From Irpex lacteus (taxonomy: Eukaryota; Basidiomycota; Agaricomycetes; Polyporales; Irpicaceae): a stretch of DNA of 64,000 bases. Under the pieces are notes generated by a model. That model ran no database searches. It saw only the letters and a program-made list of their open reading frames with translations, and had not been told where the DNA came from. Position 1 is the first letter of the stretch. Every line of letters starts with the position of its first letter. The stretch spans positions 682,001 through 746,000 of the forward strand of contig MQVO02000008.1 in assembly GCA_001986395.2 (NCBI GenBank), written 5' to 3'. The position numbers were made by a program, and so were the translations under genes. Positions 46,915 through 57,951 of this stretch are shown in pieces.

Positions 46915-49701
46915 GGTATATCCGATAACTTGAAAGTAAGGGGCAACGCTTTGGTAGTCTGGAGGATGGCCGTCAAGGAAGGTGGTGTCATTATTCAGCG
47001 ATAAGGTCAAATATATAGCGATCATGAGACTCACTTTACGAACATCTAACAAGTGTACAACACACTCCTTTGCGAACCTCTCAAACCACCAATTTAACAG
47101 ATATCAGCAGGAACTGTCCGCAGAACTCAGCGTCATACTACGAGAAGTGGTGCAATGAATACTGAATGTACCTTCGTTCGATGATGTTATGATTAGTATC
47201 ATATGTACAACATTTGTACACGGCCTCCTTCGGCAGCGCCAACGAATGGGAGTCCCAGAGATGGCTAGTCTGCCTTCTTGATGACTGTAAGCAAACGTTA
47301 ATCGATGATCTCCCAAAGAAGTCCAGGACGCTGGGCTGTTTTTCTCAGAGAAAGCTGCACAGCATCAAGGCATCTTCTGGCTCGTACTTTATCTCCACAC
47401 GGGGTTCGCAACTTCTGTCCATCCTAAACGTTCAGCGTTATGTACTACTGGGCCATGAGGCAGATGGTGCAGCAGACAATTGAAAGCATACTTCTCATCG
47501 GTTTATTGAGTTGGACGTAATCTGCTCCGTATATAGACTATCACTGAGAGCGGCGGGAAGTGCACAACAACGCATGATTTCACGAGGCAGTCGCGCCCCA
47601 TGTTACGTTGAGCCAGCACAGGGAAACAACACCCGACATGATCAAGAAACTATGAGAAAGAACTAATACATAAAAGACGCACGTACTCAACAAGTCATCT
47701 AATATCGCAGGAGTTCAAGACCGGTATTATTCCCGATGTCTGCGAATACATGTTGAGCGTGATAGTATTGGGGAGATAGCAGGTGAAGATACAAAACCTT
47801 TCCAAATGCTGCTAGGATAGAGGTCTAATGAATAAAAGTAAGTCAACGGTGAATGAGAAAGGCTTCCTTACGCGCGACGCTACTTTTGAGTCATTCGGAA
47901 TACCTGTCAATTCAAGGGGTAACCGAGCGTACCTGAAACTAAAGGATCCACAGATTTCTCCTGTATGTTGATTCGCTTTACCCTTCCCAGTGGCACAGTC
48001 ACAGCGTCAGGCATCCAGACTTAGTCAAACCTGAGCTAAATTCATGCGGCGCACTGGTGTGATCAGATAGTTAGAGAAACCGAAACCATGGGGGATACCA
48101 TATCCTATAGGTGGCGACCATTTTCAATCCGCGATGTTTTTCATTTACATCATCCCCAGGTTGAGAAGCCAGATCCGTGCAAATCTTGGAGGATCACGTA
48201 CCAACGATTCAGGAAACCAGAGGCTATATCGTTCCAAAAGCGTTGCGAGAGGTACCCCCAAGGCAGACAAGCCAGCTACAGGGTTTCGTGCCTCAATCTA
48301 GCGTTACGAGCAGATTCAGCATGTAGATATGGGATATTGAACCATGAAGCTTGCAATTGAAGCGTGAAGGAGGCCTGAGAGATGCCAGCGCTTTAGCAGT
48401 ACATATTGATGTTCCGGTAAACTCCGAGGTTGCGAAGATCGTTATCTGGACTGTATCTGGCCTTTATTTCGAACGTCCCCGATGAGAGACAAGAGTTGTC
48501 GCGACATACTCGTCTAGGACCATAAAAATCCTTCGACTTTGCACCATACCCCACGGCAGATTGTTTCTCTATTTGGGAGGCTCCGTCAAACTTTGTCACG
48601 GTTAAGGTTAGAGGTACGTTGCGATTTTCTCGGTAAAGTTGTGCACTGCCAGCTGAATAGGTTTACTTGAGTCGTTCTGAACAGTGAAGCAGGTCGTAGG
48701 AACCAAGCTTATGATGGCATAATTCGAAACTGCCTTCTGGCATGAGCTTTGTACCTTTGTCACTTAAACTGCAATTCGGACGCCCCAGCTCGGCATCTCA
48801 CACTCTTCATCGCATAGCCTGGTTACGAAATCCTCCATACCGTATCGCGGCAACCGCGCCAATACCGCCTTTCTCAGGACATCGAAAGCTGTTCCCAGCA
48901 CCGGCCTATGAGGTACAGCGTGCGAGTCAACAGGCCAACCCAAGTATGTGTGTCACCGGAGAATTGCATGAGCGGTAACTTTATCATTCCAGCGCATGGT
49001 GACACGATTCTTGCATTGTATCCTGGTGAGGGGTGAGCTCTATGCCACCGCATTGTGATATTCTGTTGACAGCTGCGCTTTGCTATCTTTCAGAAGAGCG
49101 GCGGTATCGAATAAGACGTCTTGTAATACAAGCTTAAATGGCTATATCTGGGACCTGAAGCGACAGATCGCTCTTGGAACCCTCTGTTGGATGGGTCGCT
49201 TCTGGATTTCAGTCGCTTTTAGGCATTCGTCTTCCGTATGCGCTGGAGAATCGCCCGGTAAGTACTCATAGCACGCGCGAATTAGACTTAAAAGCAGTCA
49301 ACGTGCATCATAAAAAACAGGTGAGTCAGGTTCATAATCATTCTTATGGTGTGGCTGATGAGTTTGGAAGTTACCTGGAACTCTTCTTTTGTGATCCGTC
49401 GATGAGGTTCCTGTTCACTTACGGCGGATTGAATACGTCGCATATGGGCACGCATCTAAGGATGATGTCAAGATGTGCCTCCCTTTCTTTGCGCCGTGAA
49501 GTCAGTGCAAGCACTATGCTAAGTCTCGCCCGCGCCCTTTACCCTCAGAGCTTCCAGGAACGCTCCGCCTAAGTGATTATGCGTCTCATCTCCGTTGCCC
49601 CTTCTGTACGATGATGTATCGCCTCTGTCCGGTATATAGTGAGTCGATGCAGAGATGCCTACTTCCCTGACTCTCTACTCACTCAGTCTGGATAGGCCAG
49701 C
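46915..49701. other. Long gene-free stretch between D9 and D10
   Basis: Several ORFs of 60-130 codons (for example 48088-48360 and 49174-49572, plus) lack recognisable domains, helices or matching frames in the other intergenic regions. No gene is called. Confidence 0.4.
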
Positions 49702-51403
49702 ATGTCTGATATGTCCGAAGACCCAAATGACTACGCCTCGGAAGTACAGGCATTGTACGTTGACACATCGAGAAGACATATAACAGCTTGTGCTCACACA
49801 ATCTCCTATTCAGTATGCTGGGGTCCTATATTATATACGCTGCTGCAAGTATGGTTTATTCTCTTCGACTCTGGCTCTGTCGTAGTTCTAATCATGTCGT
49901 GTTCAATCACAGCGTTATACTGTTACGAGTGGCTCGTAACGATCGGGCAAGAGTTCGACCATGTCTGGATGCAGAAATGGACGATATCCACTTGGATATT
50001 TGCCATCAGTCGATACTCAACGCTTCTGGACGTCATTGTTCTGTTGATACCTACTCCATCATACACAGTGAGCAATTACTACTTACCAAACTTCGCCCTC
50101 TCTTGACTAATCGACATATAGAGGTTCTTCCATATTCATGTATCACTTGGAGACGTTATCTCACGACTCGGCAGCTGTATATGGATTCTTCGATTGGACC
50201 AAACGTTCACTGCACTTCAGTTCCTGGCACTTGCGTGTGAGTCTATCCATCTAATGATGGAGCCAAGATACTGACACATGACGGTTCAAGTATTTACTGC
50301 ACTACGTGCGTTTGCTCTATGTGCACGCAACATTTGTATATTCCTCGTCGTGTTCTTGCTAAGCATCACCCCGTTTGTGGTTAATGTGGTGAGTCCGCAG
50401 TTTGACCCAGATTAAGTTCGATACTCTTATGCCCGTTGCCTGATACAGATGTCCTTTCCCTTGGAAACTCCGATATTTGTACTAGATACTCCGGCAAATG
50501 ATTGTCAGACGCTACCGCCTTTCCCTGACAACGTTTCACTACAGTACGTTCTATCTCAATTCCAAGAAACTAGAAACTAACCGAAGTTATGATTATAAGT
50601 CGTACGCGGCACTGTTTAGTCATCCTTTAACACGGCTCAAGCTGATAAGGATTTGACCATAGTATCTCTTGGCACGCGGGGTGCGATTATAGTTGCAGAT
50701 GTAATAGTTCTCGTTATAACGTGGATGAAAACCATCGAGACTATACGACAAGCTATGCGAGTCGGGACGAGAGTTCCCCTACACGAAGTCCTAGTACGAG
50801 ATGGTAAGTCCACTCCTGCCCAACCGTCATCGTAGTGTGCATTCAATAACGTTTTCCTCAATAGGTACCATCTTTTTCCTGTAAGCCGAGCCTCTTAGGA
50901 GACAGTATTCCGCAATGACCGAGATAATTAAATTAGAGCACTTCTTGTCCTCAACGTCTTCCAAATCCTAACAGATAATATTGTAAGTTCGCCCAATAGC
51001 CACTGGGACAGGCCGCTGATTAGCTCGCTTGACAGCCGGCGCTGCTAAGTCTTGCGCCAGGAACAACCTTCTTACCTTTGTACGAGATATTTAGATTGAT
51101 AGCATTATCCTCGCTCACGACACATTGCCGTTTTCCAGATTAACGTCGGTCATCATATCGCGCTTCGTACTCAACCTGAAACAAGCGTCAACTGAGTCTG
51201 CATTTCGAGACACGACGAAAACAAACAGCATATCGACTGTTTTATTCAATTCAAGTACTTTTGTGGGAAACATTGGGGAGTCTCTAGATTTTAACTCAGA
51301 TCACGGGCTAGATGTAGAGCGCATCAACTCGAACATAGAAGACGCTATGTCGCTGGACCAAGAACACCGTAGCGGTACTGCTCATCGAAATGACACTGTA
51401 TAA
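49702..51403 (+). CDS. DUF6533 seven-helix membrane protein, copy D10
   Basis: Start at 49702 gives exon 1 MSDMSEDPNDYASEVQAL. The core at 49912-50068 reads LYCYEWLVTIGQEFDHVW and STWIFAISRYSTLL. Then FTALRAFALCARNICIFLVV (about 50295-50390), loop LDTPANDCQTLPPFPDNVSL, VSLGTRGAIIVADVIVLVIT (50660-50800), a 16-nt microexon at 50865-50880 (TIFFL), a 46-nt exon LLVLNVFQILTDNI, and VIISRFVLNLKQAS. The tail motif is VLFNSSTFVGNIGESLDFN and ends at 51403 after about 40 mostly acidic and polar residues. Intact. Last member of the array. Confidence 0.84.
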
Positions 51404-52698
51404 TTTCATTCTGAGCCATATATGAGCTAGACACGTCTGTATACTTATAACGATCCATCTTCAATTACTTACCACAGCAGCCTACCAAGTAACTTTTCGA
51501 ACATGAAATGCTAAGTAGAAGGAGTATGAACAGTGTCTGTAAGGCTTCACATGCCATGACTTTAATTTTCGCTGGACGTCTTCTTCGTTTCAGGCTTCAT
51601 GCAACGACAACGTGGTCCGATGGCGCATCAGGCCGCCAGTTCGCTCGGCAATTTCCATGCGCAGATCGTAATCTAATCGCCGTGCGCGGTCTGCGGCGGG
51701 AGGCCCGAATGTTCATCTTCTCTACGTACTCATCTCGTGTCTTCCTACATTGAGGCATATGCTCCTACAAGCTATAAAGAATCCCGGCCTCTCATCTTTC
51801 ACTCTCCTCCTGCTATGAAAATCTCGATGTCTGGGACAATATTATACATTAATATGCGTCGATCCGCAGCTACAGCGCTTAAGCGCCAGGCGCTCTCAAC
51901 ACCGCCTCAATTAACCGTGACGGCGCTTCCCATACAACTTAGCAAGTTTCTTCTATTATCGTCTCACATCGTAATACTAAGGTAACGTCGCTCTTTGGAT
52001 TATCAGGATTTTCGCATTTATAAGATCGCTATTGGGCCCACCGAGACTGATAAACCCAACGCAGGTGCTTTGAACCGCCAATGCACTCACGGATGGCCTT
52101 CCATGGCGGAATTGAGGCCATACGTTCTGTATCAGTGTTTCAAGCTGTCAATTCAGCCTTTACAGACGGATATCCGTCTAAATGCCAGATTTTATCACTA
52201 TCTCTGACAAATTATCCAGCCTGAGGGGATCTCAGCCGTCCAGATTATGTCGGCCCCATAGTTGTTTCAATTAAGTAACCGTTGACGACAATTCGACGAA
52301 CAGAGTCAAAAATTCCGGTCGAGTATATCGGTGCCAAACAGCTAGTTCTACTCATTGTTAGGCCCTTATTAATTGACCTGATTCTTTACGAAGTTAGGCA
52401 GGCGGCTGACCGATGTGGAAGGAGGCGGGAGTGTCGGATGTACGTTTTAAGGTATTCCGCAGTCGCGGTCCAGCAATGCGTTCCTGAGCGATGCTCTCCT
52501 CTACGCTCTGGTCCGCCATTTACACACTACCATCAGCTTTTGCTGCCAATCTTCGAGTGCGTATTAGCTCGGGTGCCAAGTCTTTATTTTTTTTCATACT
52601 GACCATACTATACAGGCATAAATCACTCCGCAGCTGACGGTTCTGTGGTCCAACGTCGTGCTCCCGCTTTCATCGCAGCTCTATCTGATTAGTCGGCT
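51404..52698. other. Intergenic DNA between the array and the GT61-like gene
   Basis: Short ORFs only; nothing recognised. Confidence 0.4.
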
Positions 52699-54652
52699 AT
52701 GGAAGACCGCAAGCCTCCTTCGGAGGGTCCTGACCTGCTCGAAAAACTGCGACAACCATGCGACGACATGCCTACAGATTCCCTGCCTTCATCCACTCAC
52801 AAATCCCCTCTATTCTTCCGCCGAGTATGGTGGACTTCTTCACATCATACTATCGACAATATGCTCTCTCTACCTACGCCGCTACGCACATTTTGGCTCC
52901 AACGCGTACAAAACGGCGAACCTGTCGATTTAGAAGACCAGGGGCAAATTACAACACCATCTTCCCATCCTTTGTTGCGGCGCAAAGGCAGAATACCTGT
53001 AGCCGTTGTGGTAGTTGGATCCCTGGTACTCCTTACGACGCTTTCGCTTGCCTTCCGAGTTTATCTGCTAGGCCCCAAGAAGGTACTGGTGCTTGACTCC
53101 CCGACGGCGTTGGCTGCAGCGATCATTACGCCAGACGAGCCTGCGCTACTACACGGCTCTTCATCTCGTTGGGCACCCACCATCATTACCGAGTGCACTC
53201 CCCATACACAGCACTACTACGCCCCGTGTATCGCGGACCGCACATACGGTGCCATTGGCGGGCAGGAACTTATCTACCCCGACTTCCAACTTCGTGAGCC
53301 TATATTCGCACAGTCGCGCCTTGAAGAGGACCAGAGGCAGTGGCGGACGTTTGTGGAAGGTATTAGGGAGCGTGCTGCACGGTGCAGTGACGAGTGGTAC
53401 TGCTATCGCGGTCAGCATGGGCAGAATATTGTGAGTAGTTGTTGTTCATTTAGCTATCTATCGATTCCAAACGTTCTAAGAATCTTTATAGATTCTCGCC
53501 AACGCAACGTACACTGGCAGTCCTCCGGCTGATACGTGGAGTGACGAAGCATGCATGAGCGACGGCGTATCCGTACGAGGCATTTCTGTGTTGGCAGAAG
53601 GTACCCAGCTCTCCGACGCCGAGTATGCAGCGGCGTACCCTGTAGAAAGCCTTCTTGTCGCTACCTCACCGGACTCCTGGTCATTTCAGCACTTCCTCGA
53701 CCGCATCACGTACGTACTAGATATCTATCACAGTGCAGACACTTATACCATGATGCCTGATTGCAGTCATATCGTTGCGCAGGGAGCAGACCTTGCAAAG
53801 AATCCATCTGCTCTGGAAGCTATCACTGGACGCAAGCCGGATCATGTCGTCGCCGAGATGTGGGATATGCTTGGGTTTCCCGAGTCAAGAGTTCATCATT
53901 ATGCGTCAGCCGGAGCCAAGGAAATTATCTTCGGTTGCCGTACGCCTCTTTCCCATCCATATCCCTCATTACGCGTTTTGGAGAAATTCGGTCTCAACAA
54001 TACTCGTGTTTCTTTGGAAGAACGGAAAAAGGTTCGTTAGCTCGCGGTAATCTGAGCCTAGACTTGACTCTGATTTGCCTGGCGTATTCGTAGATTGTGT
54101 ACTTCAGCCGCTCCCAAGGACACTCAAGTAACGGAGGTCGCCGAGTTATAAACGAGGAGGATCTTTTGGAAGGCATACACCACCTACTCCTGGAACGAGG
54201 CCAGGGAGAAGAGCTTGTCATTTTCCAGCAAGATGATTTCCAGTCGCAGCGCGAGCTCATGACTTGGTTCGAGACGAATGTCCGAGCCGTCATAGGTCCT
54301 CACGGTGGTGCGCTGTATAACCATCGATGGTGAGTCCTCTTTTCTCCTGATCCAAGCATGCACCTTATTCACCACTCCCTTCCTTCCTTCATAAAGGGCG
54401 GGGCTTAATACATTGGTTGTCGAATTCACGCCCACCTCGCGTCCGTCTCAGATGTTCTGGGAAGAAGCGTCGATGCTCGGTCAAATTTACGCAAACCTCA
54501 TCATACCATCTGGAGCAGATACGAACATGGACGTCGATGTTCCCGCTGTTCTTGAAATTTTGACGACTCATCTCGGCAAACCCGATGCCAGGGGCCCGGC
54601 GATTAACGAGGCGTATCGATGGCATGCTCCCGAGGTGATGGGCTCGTTGTGA
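52699..54652 (+). CDS. GT61-family (DUF563) glycosyltransferase-like protein
   Basis: GT61 enzymes include EOGT-type and xylosyl/arabinosyl-type transferases acting in the secretory pathway. Five exons (52699-53430, 53492-53709, 53767-54031, 54094-54329, 54397-54652) add to 1707 nt, or 568 residues, with every junction in phase. A signal anchor lies at residues about 99-122 (VAVVVVGSLVLLTTLSLAF) after a basic RRKGR, giving type II topology with an unusually long cytosolic N-terminus. The lumenal domain has SFQHFLDRITHIVAQG, the family's IVYFSRSQGHSSNGGRRVI block, and the C-terminal signature VRAVIGPHGGALYNHRWAGL followed by VVEFTP, typical of the GT61 nucleotide-sugar site. Acceptor and sugar are not predictable. 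Confidence 0.85.
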
Positions 54653-55095
54653 GAGCTTAGCTCAGGACCTTAGAGCAGACTTGAGCTGCCATCCCAGCCT
54701 ACCAGTACTCTATTCTCGGACTCAGTTTATCTTTATTTCGGAAGGGCTATCATAGGATCTCATCATGGACATGTTGTTATTTCCGTAATCGTATTGAATA
54801 CATCATTGGTAACTGTAGCATCGATGTACCGAAGTGTGAACACAATGCCTCCGCTGGTACACGTATAACCGCTTCACTGTTCACCACTCTCTAGCCAAGT
54901 ACTATTTTTTATGGAGCTGTGTCTCGTAGATCATGTACATTAGAAGCGAATAAGTACGTCTTACTGTATGAAGATAATTTACGGCGAGTATCGAAGCGTA
55001 GGGAGAGTCATGTACAGGATAACAACAAAGCATGATAATTAGCCTGGCATGACAACGTCGGGAAGAAGGGGCATTGATGCCTCAAAGCCAACTTT
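54653..55095. other. Convergent 3' flanks
   Basis: AT-rich 3' ends of two convergent genes; nothing recognised. Confidence 0.4.
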
Positions 55096-56872
55096 TCATG
55101 CCACTGACCCGCCTTTGAAGCTGTCCCTTCTGCTAGGCTTCGCCCATTGATTGTCATACGACTGGTCATCGACATCCGTCATCTCGTGGGACTCAACGGT
55201 GATCATGACCTTCGAATATAAGTCAGATTCTGGCGAAAAGACAATGGATATAGCTTACCTCTGGTCGTGTCGTCGCACCATGCGTGGATAAGGTTAGGAA
55301 TTCAGGGACGGCCGCAGACTATAGTGGTAAGAATGACCTGTTATCTCTGATACATCCGAATTTGGGCTGAACAAATTGGGTAACACACCTTTGTACCTCG
55401 TACTCCGGACATACCCTCATTCGATTCTGTACTGAACTTCCAGCCGGCGCGCGAGTTGAGTGACGACATCAGGGAGTTTGTGTACAGCTTTGCAAGCGGG
55501 AAATTCAAAGCCAAGTGTCTGTAGATAAGATAAATGAGCGATGCGCCGCAAACAATATCAAATTGGAATGCACATACACGCCAGTTGGCTAGTAACATGT
55601 TCACGTCAGTAGAGTCTAGACGAGGAAGCAAAATCACGCACAATAGACAGGAACAGGATGAGATCGACGATGGCCCAGACAGCTGTTATGGCGCCGTTTT
55701 GTACAGTGACTAAGATGGACGAATATGTGTCAAATGGGTGAATGAGATAGGAATGAAATGACTTACGTCGAATGATTTTGTTCAATACATCGTCGGTCTG
55801 TGAGAAGCCCGTTTTGTGCTTCCTCTGAAAAAACCGGATTTGACTACGCTGACCCCATAGATATGCAATAAAAAGGTACTAACCAGATACCATGTGAGTG
55901 ACGTCGCGATAGTAACGTCACAGACGGCAGTGCACACAAGCCACACAGCGCCAACCTGGTCAAACTTGCTGAAATCTTTATAAAACTTAACGAAAGTGAT
56001 GGCGATTGCAACGCCCAGACCACCGACTAGATGATACAAAAGGTTCGTGAGCCCACAGTCATCTCGCAAGGCAAGTATACACATACGCATCGAAGCTATT
56101 GAGGTGATCACTATAAGGGCCGTTACCCACTTGTTGCGAGTAAGGACGGCTACACGCCATGCAAAGAACAGTTGACAGACTGTCCCAATAATGGCCTATA
56201 TATCTTCGTCAGGGAATGAAATAAGATCCTCGAGCAATGGTACATACCACCATCGCAGGGTCTGAGAATCCGTGAAGTGAAAGCCTGTCAGATGGAGTCT
56301 AAGATTCCCGAGTAACATAGCATCGCATACCAGTCTGAAGTTCTGTTGAAATGTAAGTTTTTGTCACATTAGCTGAACAGAATCACGTACTCCAATTCGC
56401 AACAGCTATCACGTCAAGATCCCCTAAGCACAAGATATTCAGCGTTGGTATGAAGACCAAGGAAATAATTATGTGTGATACGCACCGAAGTGGTTAATAA
56501 TATCGTCGTAGATCCATGTGATATCAAAGACACAATTCAACAAATCCAGGAAGAGGAGGAAGAGGACCTATTGATAGAAGGTGGTCATTATGGTGAAAGA
56601 GACTGATACATTGGACATTATCTTACATATCCCTTGATCCAGAGAGAATCTCTGACACGCACGATTAGTACGGGCGGCAGACAAAGCAGCAAACAAGTAA
56701 CGCACTTCTTGTATGTGGAAAAGTAGAAAAAGCATTGAGTGATCATGATGCCAAATAGGAATATATTGATAAAGATTCCAATGAGGGCCGGCCCATGGCT
56801 ACGAACTCGAATTTAGCACCATATACCGTAGAGAGATCGAAACAAGACTCACGCGGCCTGCGCTGGATTCAT
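55096..56872 (-). CDS. DUF6534 seven-helix membrane protein
   Basis: Member of another fungal seven-transmembrane family of unknown function. Exon 1 at 56872 reads MNPAQAA, then SHGPALIGIFINIFLFGIMI and TQCFFYFSTYKK. The central exons contain FDQVGAVWLVCTAVCDVTIA followed by TSLTWYL (about 55890-55970), then KTGFSQTDDVLNKII, VQNGAITAVWAIVDLILFL, and LNFPLAKLYTNSLMSSLNSR (about 55440-55520), which is the family's most conserved block. The cytosolic tail continues EGMSGVRG, VPEFLTLSTHG and VESHEMTDVDDQSYDNQW to the stop at 55096. Unrelated in sequence to the DUF6533 array but a similar topology, so it could be a functional neighbour by inference only. Confidence 0.85.
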
Positions 56873-57951
56873 CTTCCCGTCAAGTCAAAGCAATCCCAGA
56901 CCACACGCACAGAGAGCTGGTGAAAACGTAAAAGGAGAGACAGTGGACCGAACAGTCTTCTCTCCGAGGTGGATACTACCTTGAGGAGTCGTCGTCGCGG
57001 GTCGCTACGCTCTCAACTCACACGACGAATACATATATGTCGTGGAAGAAAACTGAATGAGGCGCAGACCGCAGACTGAATGGGATTCATCGCCATCGAA
57101 TCTGGGGATGTGCCCTCGGCTAACAGTGGAAGACAGGGTCCCATTAGTGCAGCGCTCTCAATAAAGGGCTGATTTTGACAATACCGCCAGAACAGGCGTT
57201 TCCAAGCCGAAATAAAGGAGAAGCCAGTTTGGCTTGTCAGAATCAGTCAGATGTCTCCATCGGACATGAAATGGGATGAGTCTGAAACCGTGGCTCTCAC
57301 ATGAGCCCTGTGCAGCAGGAAAACGGGGATGTTGTCACGGCTCAAAGAAATGAGCCGGTTTCCAGGAAAACTTCTTGATTTGGCTCGACCCTCCAGACTT
57401 GCCCAATTCAGGCAGGTAAAACGTCTTACCACGTGGTTACTCCGTGTACTGGTCTCGCTCCTACGAACCACTGCCCGCTGGAATATTGGACAGTCTGAGT
57501 CGAATAAGCCTGACGGCCGACACAAACTCGTGTTGAGATAATCAAGTACATCGCCGTTCGAAGAACCATGCACCATCACTGAGATTCCTGCATATTGCGG
57601 CCGATCCGTTATCAATAATTCATCAGATTCAGTTACGCGAAATCTGACTAGAGTCCAGGGTCGCTTGGATCAATTCTCGTCCCATGGCCAGACGTTAGTC
57701 TATAAGATATTCTTACGCTTCGTCGGAATATAACCTCGAACAGTGCTATAAGTACATATTTCTGGAGGACAAGCGTGTCTTTTCACGCCATTACTATACA
57801 GGAGAGAGCTGAAGAGGGACGTTGTTATCCAAGGCAGCAGAAGTCTGAACATCTTCCAGCCAAGTTGAGCGCTAATATATCTGTAATTGGACAACGTCAT
57901 GCAAAAGAGTTACCAGGGTCCAGACCTGATCGTACGTGCATCGCTCATGCT
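56873..57951. other. Intergenic DNA
   Basis: Promoter side of the DUF6534 gene and 3' flank of the alcohol oxidase gene; no clear feature. Confidence 0.4.
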
